Numbered from the stretch's first letter, positions 1 to 7,132 are shown. The stretch is DNA of 7,296 nt from UBA1425 sp051881715 (GCA_051881715.1 JBJEQK010000164.1:1-7296), one strand, 5' to 3'. Notes: generated from the letters alone by a model not told the origin. Program-made: numbers and translations.

Positions 1-1043
1 AGGCGCTTGGCATGGGTCTTCGGGGAAACGGCACCATTCCTGCCGTGTATTCCGCCCGTATCGAGCTTGCCAAACACGCAGGTATGGCCGTCATGGAGCT
101 GGTTCGCAAAAATATCCGTCCCCGCGACATTATGACGCAGGATGCGCTGATGAATGCCCTGACGGTGGATATGGCGCTCGGCTGTTCCACGAACAGTATG
201 CTGCACCTTCCCGCCATTGCCCACGAATGCGGTATTGAAATCAATCTGGACATTGCCAACCAAATCAGTGAAAAGACGCCGAATCTCTGTCACCTTGCCC
301 CTGCGGGCAGAACCTATATGGAGGAGTTGGACGAGGCAGGCGGTGTGTATGCCGTGATGAACGAACTGAACAAAAAGGGTCTTTTGCACACCGATTGCAT
401 GACGGTCACCGGCAAGACGGTGGGCGAAAATATCCAGGGCTGTGTCAATCTCGATCCCGACGTCATTCGTCCCATCGAAAATCCCTACAGCGAAACCGGC
501 GGCATCGCCGTGCTTCGCGGCAATTTGGCGCCCGAGGGCAGTGTGGTCAAGCGTTCTGCCGTTCTGCCCGAAATGCTGGTGCATGAAGGTCCCGCCAGAG
601 TGTTTGAGTGTGAAGAAGATGCACAGGCGGCGATCAATGCGGGCGAGATCAAGCCCGGCGATGTGGTGGTAATCCGCTATGAAGGCCCCAAGGGCGGACC
701 GGGTATGCGTGAAATGCTCAATCCCACCTCGTCGATCATGGGCATGGGACTGGGCAACAGCGTTGCTTTGATCACCGACGGTCGATTCAGCGGCGCTACC
801 CGCGGTGCCTGTGTCGGTCATATTACACCTGAAGCGGCGTCCGGCGGTTTGATCGGCGTTGTGGAGGACGGCGATATCATTCGTATCGACATTCCCGGCA
901 ACAAGATCGAACTGAAAGTGGACGATGCTATCCTTGCAGAAAGAATGAAGAACTTTGTACCGAAGAAAAAGGAGCTTTCCGGCTATCTCAAGCGCTATGC
1001 GGCGCTGGTTTCCGGCGGCGCCTACGGCGCAATTCTGAACTGA
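1..1043 (+). CDS. ilvD: Dihydroxy-acid dehydratase, C-terminal part (5' end outside window)
   Basis: This enzyme dehydrates 2,3-dihydroxy-isovalerate and 2,3-dihydroxy-3-methylvalerate to 2-keto acids, the penultimate step of valine and isoleucine synthesis in the cytoplasm. The frame is open from base 3 (Ala-Leu-Gly, then Met at base 12), so the ATG at 12 is internal. About 346 codons are present of a family length near 550-570. Visible family landmarks are GNGTIPAVY at the left edge, CSTNSMLHLPA at bases 183-215, VVVIRYEGPKGGPGMREML around 663-718, and ITDGRFSGATRG at 771-806, whose serine is in the conserved active-site segment. The Fe-S cysteines of the family should lie just left of the window, so they cannot be checked. 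It ends with TGA and the next gene begins six bases on, with no terminator between. A small variant, Leu-Arg-Gly-Asn-Gly where Leu-Pro-Gly-Asn-Gly is usual, sits at bases 18-32. The identification is firm. Confidence 0.96.
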   Translation, partial: ALGMGLRGNGTIPAVYSARIELAKHAGMAVMELVRKNIRPRDIMTQDALMNALTVDMALGCSTNSMLHLPAIAHECGIEINLDIANQISEKTPNLCHLAPAGRTYMEELDEAGGVYAVMNELNKKGLLHTDCMTVTGKTVGENIQGCVNLDPDVIRPIENPYSETGGIAVLRGNLAPEGSVVKRSAVLPEMLVHEGPARVFECEEDAQAAINAGEIKPGDVVVIRYEGPKGGPGMREMLNPTSSIMGMGLGNSVALITDGRFSGATRGACVGHITPEAASGGLIGVVEDGDIIRIDIPGNKIELKVDDAILAERMKNFVPKKKELSGYLKRYAALVSGGAYGAILN

Positions 1044-1049
1044 TGTGCA

Positions 1050-2225
1050 ATGAAAGATTTATGGATTCGACTTCAAACCCTTTGCGTTTTTCGGGATCTG
1101 CTGAAGGATGATGTTTTGCGGCTGCTCTGTGCATTTTTGGAACAGCCGTCCAATGCGACCTATGCTGCGTTTGTGGCCGCTTTGTACACTGCAAACGGGG
1201 GAGATTTGGGTAAATATATTCGCTCTGTCTGTGAAAACAGCGAAAACGTATATGTCTGCACAGTCGGCTGTGGGCAGGCTGTGCCGCCGCACATTCACGA
1301 TGCGCTGGTTCATGAACTGCAAACCCTGCAGGACGTTGCCGATCTGACGTCACAGCAGCTTCGCAGTCTGATGGATTACGACGGCTTTTTGCCCGAATTT
1401 GTGTCCGGCAATGTGGACATTGCCGCCGCGTACCGCCATCGAACCGAGAATATTTCTAAGTACGGGTACGGCATTTATGCCAAGAATCGGATGTTCTACG
1501 TGGATGAGCAGGACGGCATTGTTCCCGTGCGCCATCCAGATCAGACGAAGCTGTCTGACCTTGTGGACTATGACCGTGAGCGCGGCATTATCATGGACAA
1601 CACCAAAGCATTGCTTGCAGGAAAACCTGCCGCCAATATTTTGATGACAGGGGACGCCGGCACCGGCAAGTCCTCTACGGTCAAGGCAATCGGCAACGCT
1701 TTGTATTCGGAGGGTCTGCGCATTATCGAGGTGCGCAAGGATCAGCTTCGTGCGATTCCAAAGCTTCTGAATGAGCTTGCACACAATCCTCTGAAGTTTG
1801 TGCTGTTTATCGACGACCTTTCGTTCTTGAAGGATGACGACAACTTCAATGCGCTGAAAGCGGTTCTGGAAGGCTCCGTCTCCGCAAAGTCCGACAATGT
1901 GGTGATCTACGCCACCAGCAACCGCCGCCATATCATCAAGGAGACCTTTTCGGACAGGGAAGGGGACGATGTGCACCGCAACGACACCATGCAGGAGCTG
2001 GTCTCTTTGTCGGAGCGGTTCGGCATTCATGTCACATTCAGCAAACCGAGCAAGCAAACATTTCTGCACATTGTGCATCATCTGGCTGAGGAAAGCAAAA
2101 TTCAAATGCCGGCGCAGGAACTGGATATGCTGGCGGAGCGTTTCGCATTGGAGCGCGGCGGAAGATCTGCAAGACTGGCGCGACAGTTTATTGACGGACT
2201 GCTGTCCCGAGCAGATGTACAATAA
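1050..2225 (+). CDS. AAA+ family ATPase, DUF815/COG2607 type, function unknown
   Basis: This is a complete 391-residue protein that I assign to the DUF815 group of predicted AAA+ ATPases; no cellular function or partner is established for it. Residues 1 to about 150 form a mostly helical N-terminal part. The ATPase core follows: Walker A GDAGTGKSS at 201-209, Walker B FVLFIDDLSF at 250-259 with the acidic pair D255-D256, sensor-1-like YATSNRRH around 287-294, a SERFG segment at 321-325 whose Arg may be the arginine finger, and a GGRSAR sensor-2-like motif at 380-385. No signal peptide or membrane segment is visible, so it is probably cytoplasmic. ATG 1050 is the first possible start because the ilvD stop codon lies in the same frame three codons upstream. 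No convincing Shine-Dalgarno site precedes it, which suggests translation coupled to ilvD. All nucleotide-binding motifs look intact. The family call is made from memory of motif pattern; the AAA+ call is certain. Confidence 0.85.
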   Translation: MKDLWIRLQTLCVFRDLLKDDVLRLLCAFLEQPSNATYAAFVAALYTANGGDLGKYIRSVCENSENVYVCTVGCGQAVPPHIHDALVHELQTLQDVADLTSQQLRSLMDYDGFLPEFVSGNVDIAAAYRHRTENISKYGYGIYAKNRMFYVDEQDGIVPVRHPDQTKLSDLVDYDRERGIIMDNTKALLAGKPAANILMTGDAGTGKSSTVKAIGNALYSEGLRIIEVRKDQLRAIPKLLNELAHNPLKFVLFIDDLSFLKDDDNFNALKAVLEGSVSAKSDNVVIYATSNRRHIIKETFSDREGDDVHRNDTMQELVSLSERFGIHVTFSKPSKQTFLHIVHHLAEESKIQMPAQELDMLAERFALERGGRSARLARQFIDGLLSRADVQ

Positions 2226-2247
2226 TTTTGCATATTTTTTCAGTTTT

Positions 2248-2262
2248 ACAAAAAATTTTTGT
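2248..2262. repeat. A/T-tract palindrome abutting the -35 box
   Basis: ACAAAAA (2248-2254) and TTTTTGT (2256-2262) are perfect inverted repeats around a single central A. The element lies 23 bases after the ATPase stop codon and its last base is the first base of the -35 box. It could be a regulator site, or simply curved A-tract DNA that stimulates the promoter. It has no G+C stem, so it is a poor terminator for the upstream gene. Confidence 0.4.
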
Positions 2263-2290
2263 TGAAAAAATGAAATAGATGCGGTATAAT
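2262..2290 (+). promoter_or_regulatory. Sigma-A-type promoter of the liv operon
   Basis: The -35 box TTGAAA (2262-2267) and a perfect -10 box TATAAT (2285-2290) are separated by exactly 17 bases. Upstream is very A+T-rich sequence with A- and T-tracts (2226-2260) that could act as an UP element. Transcription should start near 2297-2298, giving an 87-base leader before livK. There is no TG extension of the -10 box. This is the best promoter in the window and is placed where the liv operon needs one. Confidence 0.85.
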
Positions 2291-2303
2291 TATTTGTATG
2301 TTT

Positions 2304-2321
2304 TGAGAAAGTTTGTTCTCA
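2304..2321 (+). promoter_or_regulatory. Inverted repeat in the livK leader (operator or small hairpin)
   Basis: TGAGAA (2304-2309) pairs with TTCTCA (2316-2321) across a six-base spacer, about 6 to 24 bases after the predicted transcription start. As DNA it has the size and position of a repressor operator; as RNA it would be a weak six-pair hairpin. It is not followed directly by a T-run, so it is not a terminator. The regulator is not identifiable from this window. Confidence 0.35.
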
Positions 2322-2370
2322 GCGGTTTATTTGCGCCATTTTTTAATGACGCAGAAAATAAAAAAATAAA

Positions 2371-2377
2371 GAGAGGG
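2371..2377 (+). promoter_or_regulatory. Ribosome binding site of livK
   Basis: The purine-rich GAGAGGG ends seven bases before ATG 2385. This fixes the livK start, which is also where the lipoprotein signal peptide begins. Confidence 0.75.
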
Positions 2378-2384
2378 AAAACAA

Positions 2385-3566
2385 ATGAAAAAGTTTACCA
2401 AAGTCATGTGTCTCGTTTGTGTTCTGGCATTGGCAGTGACTGCATTTGCCGCTTGCGGCGGTGCGAAGTCCAACAGCTATACCGCCAACAACACAGAGTT
2501 CGTCATCGGTATGTCCGGCCCTCTGACCGGCGGCGCTGCCATTTACGGCACTGCGGTTAAGAATGCGGCCGAAATGGCAGTTGAGGAAATCAACGCCAAC
2601 GGTGGTCTGAATGGCACCATGTTCAAGCTGGTTGCTCTTGACGACAAGCATGACGCTTCCAACATTGCCACCAACTACGCTTCTCTCTATGAGGGCGGTA
2701 TGCAGGTGTCTCTCGGCACGGTCACCACTGCTCCCGGCTTGGAGTTCAGGACCTATGCTGATGAAGATAACGTGTTCTTCCTGACACCTTCCGCTTCCGG
2801 CGACGATATTCCCGAGTTCGAGACCGGCTATCAGATGTGCTTCGCAGACGGCAATCAGGGTAAAGTGGCCGCAAGCTATGTCAATGAGAATTACATGGGT
2901 CAGACCATCGGCGTTTTCTACAAGACCGATGACGCATATTCCAAGGGCATCTTCGACCAGTTCAAAGAAAATCTGGATGCAAGCATCACCACTGTGGACA
3001 CCTCCTTCAACGATGCTACCGCAACCGATTTCAGCACACAGATCGACACACTCAAGGACTGCAAGTTCATCTTCATGCCCATTTACTACGATCCCGCTTC
3101 TCTGTTCATGACGCAGGCCGTCGGCACCATTGCGAACGATGCAATCTACTACGGTTGTGACGGTTTGGACGGTATCGACTCCAAGGAAGGCTTTGATATC
3201 AACTCCATCCCGCAGGAAGTTTCCATGCTGTCCCACTTCAACTCCAAGGCTACCGAGGGTACTTCTGCTGAATTCATCCAGAAGTATGTGGAAAAATACG
3301 GTGCAGATACCCTGAACCAGTTCGGCGCTTCCGCATATGACTGCGTTTATGCGATCTATACCGCCATGAAGGAAGCCTATGAAGCGGACAACAGCTCCAT
3401 CTATGTGACCATGAGCGCCTCCGAGCTGTCCGATATCCTGAAGGCAAAGTTCCAGGGCGGCTTCACCTTTACGGGTGTGACCGGTGACGGCAAGGAAATC
3501 TCTTGGGAGGCTGACGGTACAGTCAACAAGACCGCCATCAAGTACATCATCAAAGAAGCAGACTAA
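2385..3566 (+). CDS. livK: Branched-chain amino acid ABC transporter substrate-binding lipoprotein
   Basis: This is the extracellular receptor of the importer. It binds leucine, isoleucine, valine or a related ligand and delivers it to LivHM. The 393-residue protein starts with a lipoprotein signal: MKKFTK, a hydrophobic stretch at 7-23, then AFAAC with the lipidated cysteine at 24, followed by a short Gly/Ser/Asn linker. The rest is a type I periplasmic-binding fold (Peripla_BP_6) from about residue 38. It includes FVIGMSGPLTGGAAIYG (39-55), EINANGGLNG (68-77), FFLTPSASGDD (131-141) in the ligand-contact region, and FGASAYDCVYAIYTAM (313-328). Length is normal for the family. Its own promoter and leader lie upstream, and a hairpin lies between it and livH. 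Codon use is more biased to C-ending codons than in livH: by hand I count roughly 20 TTC to 4 TTT for Phe, against about 4 to 6 in livH, which fits high expression. Exact ligand specificity cannot be read from sequence; amide or urea binding proteins of the same fold are an alternative. Confidence 0.93.
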   Translation: MKKFTKVMCLVCVLALAVTAFAACGGAKSNSYTANNTEFVIGMSGPLTGGAAIYGTAVKNAAEMAVEEINANGGLNGTMFKLVALDDKHDASNIATNYASLYEGGMQVSLGTVTTAPGLEFRTYADEDNVFFLTPSASGDDIPEFETGYQMCFADGNQGKVAASYVNENYMGQTIGVFYKTDDAYSKGIFDQFKENLDASITTVDTSFNDATATDFSTQIDTLKDCKFIFMPIYYDPASLFMTQAVGTIANDAIYYGCDGLDGIDSKEGFDINSIPQEVSMLSHFNSKATEGTSAEFIQKYVEKYGADTLNQFGASAYDCVYAIYTAMKEAYEADNSSIYVTMSASELSDILKAKFQGGFTFTGVTGDGKEISWEADGTVNKTAIKYIIKEAD

Positions 3567-3584
3567 GTCAAACCTCGCAATAAT

Positions 3585-3623
3585 CGAATAAGGTGCAGCC
3601 CATTTTGAGCCGCACCTTATTCG
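3585..3623 (+). terminator. Strong intercistronic stem-loop between livK and livH
   Basis: CGAATAAGGTGC (3585-3596) and GCACCTTATTCG (3612-3623) form a perfect 12-base-pair stem with a 15-base loop, starting 18 bases after the livK stop codon. No T-run follows (the next bases are TATACTTTACAA), so it is not a classic intrinsic terminator. It more likely protects the livK mRNA 3' end from exonucleases or gives partial termination, either of which would yield more LivK than membrane components. Confidence 0.7.
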
Positions 3624-3649
3624 TATACTTTACAATGGCAGGGTAGATT

Positions 3650-4522
3650 ATGGATTTTATTACGTCATTTATCAATGGTTTAAGTCTGGGCGGCATTTAC
3701 GCAATGATCGCTCTCGGATACACTATGGTCTACGGCATCGCCAAGATGCTGAATTTTGCCCATGGTGACATTATCATGGTCGGCGGCTACACCATTTTGG
3801 TTGTCCTAAATCTGTGCGGTGATCCGATCGTCGCCACACTTGCGGCAATCGTGCTTTGCGTCGTTTTGGGCGTTGTGGTGGAAAAATTGGCATATAAGCC
3901 TTTGCGCGGCGCTTCCAATTTGGCGGTACTGATCACGGCAATCGGCGTGAGCTATTTGCTGCAAAGTCTTGCACAAATCATTTTCGGCTCCGCATCCAAG
4001 ATGGTAAACATCGCAAACCTCGGTGTTCTTAAAGTTGGTTCCATCAAGATACAGGGGTATACATTGTTTACGCTGATCTGCACAATTGTCGTAATGATTG
4101 CCTTGACCTTGTTTATCCGCTATACAAAACTCGGCAAAGCGATGCTGGCGGTTTCCGAAGACAGGGGAGCGGCACAGCTGATGGGAATCAATGCCAACCG
4201 CATTATTACCATTACCTTTATCATCGGCTCTGCCCTTGCCGCAGTTGCGGGCTTGTGCACCTTGATGAAAGCACCCAGTATCAACAGCACTTTCGGTGCA
4301 ATGCCCGGTATCAAAGCGTTCACAGCGGCAGTTATCGGCGGCATCGGTTCAATTCCCGGCGCCATGCTGGGCGGCATTTTGCTCGGCGTTGTGGAAAGCA
4401 TCTCCAATAAAATTACAGTCATCGCTCCATACACGGATGCCATCGAATTCGGAATATTGATCGTGATTCTTCTGATTCGTCCCACCGGCATTCTTGGAAA
4501 GAAACGCAGAGAGAAGGTGTGA
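3650..4522 (+). CDS. livH: Branched-chain amino acid ABC transporter permease LivH
   Basis: This is one half of the membrane channel of the importer, pairing with LivM. The 290-residue protein is almost entirely hydrophobic, with about eight membrane-spanning segments. The family hallmarks are present: NGLSLGGIYAMIALGYTMVYGI (9-30), NFAHGD (35-40), the cytoplasmic EAA-type coupling loop GKAMLAVSEDRGAAQLMGI (162-180) that contacts the ATPases, and KAFTAAVIGGIGSIPGAMLGG (222-242). The C-terminus is a basic tail, GKKRREKV. AGGG at 3640-3643, six bases before ATG 3650, serves as the ribosome binding site. An 83-base gap with a strong hairpin separates it from livK, while livM follows four bases after its stop. 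Length and motifs are normal. Confidence 0.95.
   Translation: MDFITSFINGLSLGGIYAMIALGYTMVYGIAKMLNFAHGDIIMVGGYTILVVLNLCGDPIVATLAAIVLCVVLGVVVEKLAYKPLRGASNLAVLITAIGVSYLLQSLAQIIFGSASKMVNIANLGVLKVGSIKIQGYTLFTLICTIVVMIALTLFIRYTKLGKAMLAVSEDRGAAQLMGINANRIITITFIIGSALAAVAGLCTLMKAPSINSTFGAMPGIKAFTAAVIGGIGSIPGAMLGGILLGVVESISNKITVIAPYTDAIEFGILIVILLIRPTGILGKKRREKV
4514..4519 (+). promoter_or_regulatory. Ribosome binding site that fixes the livM start
   Basis: AAGGTG lies inside the last codons of livH and ends seven bases before ATG 4527. Its core AGGTG matches the 16S 3' end. This favours ATG 4527 over the in-frame TTG at 4494, which has no comparable site. Confidence 0.7.
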
Positions 4523-4526
4523 TCGC

Positions 4527-5576
4527 ATGACAAAGACAACAGAAAAGATAGGCAAAAACACTTCTCTGATCAAGCAAAAGGGACAGTGGAAGAATTTTCT
4601 GAACTACATCGTGATCGGCGGAATTCTTATTTTCTTTTTGATTTTTTCCATGGTCGGCGGTATGAAATCGTCTACCCAGTACCTTCTGGAAAAAATTGCG
4701 ATCGCCATGATCCTCGCAGTTTCCCTTTCCATGGTTGTCGGATTCCTCGGCGAACTCAGCCTCGGTCATGCAGGTTTTATGTGTGTCGGCGCCTATCTCG
4801 GCGGTAAAACGGCGGTGCTTTTGGTTCCTGCTCTGGGGAATGGGATTCTGACACTTTTGATTTCTCTGGTCGTCGGCGGTTTGAGTGCGGCGATCTGCGG
4901 CGTTATAGTTGGTTTACCTGCGCTGCGTTTGCGGGGCGACTACCTTGCCATCGTGACATTGGCGTTCGGTGAAATCGTAAAATCTATTTTCATGAATTCT
5001 TCGTCGGATTCCTTTGGCGGTGCGCTGGGGTTGAAAACGCCGCGCTATGACCGCAATTCGCTGTTTATTTATGCCTTCATTCTGGTTCTTCTTACTCTGG
5101 CTGTTGTGCAAAATGTGATTCGCAGCCGTCATGGACGTGCTGTCACTGCCATTCGTGACAGCGAGATCGCCGCAAGAGCAACGGGAATCAGCGTCACACG
5201 GTACAAATTGATCGTTTTCGCCATGTCCGCTTTCTTTGCCGGAATCGCAGGCGTTCTCTACAGCTTCAGCAATCAGACCGTGCAGAGCGTAAAATTTGGC
5301 TTCAACTATTCCATTGAAATTTTGGTGATGGTCGTTCTCGGCGGCATGGGTTCCATCAACGGTTCCTTGATCGCATCGGCGTTGATCTCGTTCCTGAATG
5401 TCAAGCTGGCAACCGTCCTGACCGGCAATCTTGCCGTTTTGCAGAATCTGATCTACGCACTCGTCTTGATTTTGATCGTAATCTATAAGAATGCGCCGTC
5501 TCTGAATGGTCTGCGTGAAAAGATGCGCTTGAAAAATCTGTTGCACAAGAAACAAAAACCGAAAGGAAGCGAATGA
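4527..5576 (+). CDS. livM: Branched-chain amino acid ABC transporter permease LivM
   Basis: This is the second half of the membrane channel. From ATG 4527 it is 349 residues long, with a basic cytoplasmic N-terminus of about 25 residues and then about eight to ten hydrophobic segments. Family motifs are GELSLGHAGF (75-84), LPALRLRGDYLAIVTLAFGEI (130-150), the EAA-type loop GRAVTAIRDSEIAARATGI (203-221), and VMVVLGGMGSINGS (267-280). The C-terminal tail (about 321-349) is strongly basic. I chose ATG 4527 for its good ribosome binding site; the in-frame TTG at 4494 would add 11 residues and overlap livH by 29 bases. The gene starts four bases after livH ends, and its stop codon overlaps the livG start (ATGA), so translation is probably coupled along the operon. 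Confidence 0.94.
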   Translation: MTKTTEKIGKNTSLIKQKGQWKNFLNYIVIGGILIFFLIFSMVGGMKSSTQYLLEKIAIAMILAVSLSMVVGFLGELSLGHAGFMCVGAYLGGKTAVLLVPALGNGILTLLISLVVGGLSAAICGVIVGLPALRLRGDYLAIVTLAFGEIVKSIFMNSSSDSFGGALGLKTPRYDRNSLFIYAFILVLLTLAVVQNVIRSRHGRAVTAIRDSEIAARATGISVTRYKLIVFAMSAFFAGIAGVLYSFSNQTVQSVKFGFNYSIEILVMVVLGGMGSINGSLIASALISFLNVKLATVLTGNLAVLQNLIYALVLILIVIYKNAPSLNGLREKMRLKNLLHKKQKPKGSE

Positions 5577-6355
5577 CGATGGCTGAATACGTTTTAGAAA
5601 CCCGTCATCTCGGCATCCGTTTCGGCGGATTGAAAGCAGTCGATGATGTTAACATTCAAATCAAAAAGAATCAAATCTATGGCTTGATTGGCCCCAACGG
5701 CGCCGGTAAAACCACCGTGTTTAATCTCGTCACCGGTGTATATGCACCGACAGAGGGCGAGATATACTTAGACGGCGAATGGATCGGCGGTCTTTCCCAG
5801 GAAAAGATCAACCACATGGGCATCGCCAGAACATTCCAGAACATTCGTCTGTTCAGCAATATGTCTGTTATTCAAAATGTGATGGTCGGTTTGCACCATG
5901 ATCCCGCTTTTAATTCAGGCTTTGTCTCCACAATTTTCCGTTTGCCGAAGCATTTTCAGGTCGAAAAGGGAATGCGTGCGCAGGCGCTCAAACTGCTGGA
6001 ACTATTTGATTTGCAGGTTGAGCAGAACGAGCGTGCATTCAACCTGCCCTATGGTAAACAGCGAAAGCTGGAAATTGCCCGTGCATTGGCAACCAATCCC
6101 AAGCTCTTGTTGTTGGATGAGCCGGCAGCCGGCATGAATCCGCAGGAGACGGATGAATTGATGGAGACGATCCGCAGAGTTCGTGATGAGTTCGACATGA
6201 CCATCCTGCTGATCGAGCACGATATGAGTTTGGTTTCCGGCACCTGCGACGAAGTCACAGTTCTCAATTTCGGTACGACGTTGGCGCAGGGGACGGTCAG
6301 TGAAGCGCTTTCGGATCCCGAGGTTATTCGTGCCTATCTCGGCGATGACAATTAA
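5573..6355 (+). CDS. livG: Branched-chain amino acid ABC transporter ATP-binding protein LivG
   Basis: This is one of the two ATPases that power the importer, bound to the cytoplasmic face of LivHM. The protein has 260 residues. It carries Walker A GPNGAGKT at 40-47, Q-loop Gln 89 in ARTFQN, the LivG-type signature LPYGKQRKLE at 158-167 in place of the classic LSGGQ, Walker B LLLLDEP at 178-184 with catalytic Glu 183, and switch histidine 216 in LIEHDMSLV. The C-terminal end GDPEVIRAYLG-like segment (SDPEVIRAYLGDD) is typical of LivG. ATG 5573 overlaps the livM stop by four bases and has AGGA at 5564-5567, five bases upstream. A second in-frame ATG at 5579 would remove two residues and gives a spacing of 11, so both starts are possible. 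All catalytic residues are present. Confidence 0.95.
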   Translation: MTMAEYVLETRHLGIRFGGLKAVDDVNIQIKKNQIYGLIGPNGAGKTTVFNLVTGVYAPTEGEIYLDGEWIGGLSQEKINHMGIARTFQNIRLFSNMSVIQNVMVGLHHDPAFNSGFVSTIFRLPKHFQVEKGMRAQALKLLELFDLQVEQNERAFNLPYGKQRKLEIARALATNPKLLLLDEPAAGMNPQETDELMETIRRVRDEFDMTILLIEHDMSLVSGTCDEVTVLNFGTTLAQGTVSEALSDPEVIRAYLGDDN

Positions 6356-6361
6356 GGGGGA
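6354..6361 (+). promoter_or_regulatory. Ribosome binding site of livF
   Basis: The G-rich stretch AAGGGGGA overlaps the livG stop codon and ends six bases before ATG 6368. It fixes the livF start and suggests efficient re-initiation after livG. Confidence 0.65.
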
Positions 6362-6367
6362 CGGAAC

Positions 6368-7078
6368 ATGGCTCTGTTAGAAGTAGAGAATCTGAAGATT
6401 CATTACGGCCTGATTCAGGCCATCAAGCAAGCATCCTTTGAAGTGAATCAGGGCGAGATTGTGGCGCTGATCGGTGCAAACGGTGCAGGCAAAACCACAA
6501 TCATGCACGCCATTTGCAACCTGATTCCCAAATTTGCCGGCAAAGTGACTTTTGACGGCACGGATATCACCAATCTTGCGGCGCATAAACTGGTTTCCAT
6601 GGGCATTGCACAGGTTCCCGAGGGACGCAGAATCTTTCAGGAATTGACTGTCGCTGAAAATCTGCGCTTGGGCGCATTCACACGGACGGATAAAAAAGAG
6701 ATCGCCGAAACTTTGGAGCAGATCTACGAACGTTTCCCGATTCTGAAACAGCGTTCCAAGCAGATCGCAGGCACGCTTTCCGGCGGCGAACAGCAGATGC
6801 TGGCCATGAGCCGCGCGCTGATGTCCCATCCGAAGCTGCTTTTGCTGGATGAGCCGAGCATGGGTCTTTCCCCGCTGTATGTCAACACCATCTTCGACAT
6901 GATCAAAAAGGTCAACGAAGAGGGTACCACCGTATTGCTGGTGGAGCAGAATGCAAAAAAGGCGCTCGCCATCGCCGACCGAGCCTATGTTTTGGAGATC
7001 GGCAACATCGTCAAAACCGGCACAGGCAAAGAACTGAGTGCGGACGACAGCATCCGCAAAGCGTATCTCGGCGGATAA
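6368..7078 (+). CDS. livF: Branched-chain amino acid ABC transporter ATP-binding protein LivF
   Basis: This is the second ATPase of the importer, expected to form a heterodimer with LivG. It is 236 residues long, the usual LivF size. Motifs are Walker A GANGAGKT at 36-43, Q-loop Gln 82 in AQVPEGRRIF, the canonical signature LSGGEQQMLA at 137-146, and Walker B LLLLDEP at 157-163 with Glu 162. The segment LLVEQNAKKAL (190-200) places Gln where most ABC ATPases have the switch histidine, which is a normal LivF trait. The VPEGRRIF and C-terminal KAYLGG motifs separate it from LivG. It lies 12 bases after livG and is followed, 12 bases after its stop, by an intrinsic terminator, so it is the last gene of the operon. 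Confidence 0.95.
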   Translation: MALLEVENLKIHYGLIQAIKQASFEVNQGEIVALIGANGAGKTTIMHAICNLIPKFAGKVTFDGTDITNLAAHKLVSMGIAQVPEGRRIFQELTVAENLRLGAFTRTDKKEIAETLEQIYERFPILKQRSKQIAGTLSGGEQQMLAMSRALMSHPKLLLLDEPSMGLSPLYVNTIFDMIKKVNEEGTTVLLVEQNAKKALAIADRAYVLEIGNIVKTGTGKELSADDSIRKAYLGG

Positions 7079-7090
7079 TGTAAATGAAAA

Positions 7091-7132
7091 CAGATGGATC
7101 AAAGTTTTGGGCTTATGATCCATCTGCTTTTT
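7091..7132 (+). terminator. Intrinsic terminator of the liv operon
   Basis: CAGATGGATCA (7091-7101) and TGATCCATCTG (7116-7126) form a perfect 11-base-pair stem. Inside the loop, AAG (7102-7104) can also pair with CTT (7112-7114). A T-run (7128-7132) follows after one C. Four A residues precede the left arm, so weak action on the opposite strand is possible. Confidence 0.9.

Noticed and set aside
1050..2225. Transposon helper ATPase (IstB-like) or other mobile-element ATPase
   Set aside because: The protein is longer than IstB, carries a large N-terminal part, and no transposase or terminal repeats are nearby.
2224..2238. CodY-box-like sequence upstream of the liv promoter
   Set aside because: Only about ten of fifteen positions match the CodY consensus, which is expected by chance in such A+T-rich sequence.
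2294..2384. Leader peptide with Leu and Val codons, suggesting transcription attenuation of livK
   Set aside because: The frame contains several Leu and Val codons but has no ATG after the predicted transcription start, no ribosome binding site, and no stop before livK. No terminator/antiterminator pair is visible in the leader.
2343..3236. Long open frame on the minus strand across livK (297 codons)
   Set aside because: It lies fully antisense to a well-supported gene, has no recognisable domain, and reflects the codon bias of livK. Similar minus-strand frames at 1350-2222, 4914-5555 and 6377-7123 are rejected for the same reason.
3626..3636. Separate promoter for livH (TACAAT resembling a -10 box)
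   Set aside because: No -35-like hexamer is present at the correct distance; the position is inside the hairpin arm. The hairpin explains the region better.
4494..4526. Upstream TTG start for livM
   Set aside because: It would overlap livH by 29 bases, lacks a ribosome binding site and adds a charged, non-conserved N-terminus. ATG 4527 with AAGGTG upstream is better.
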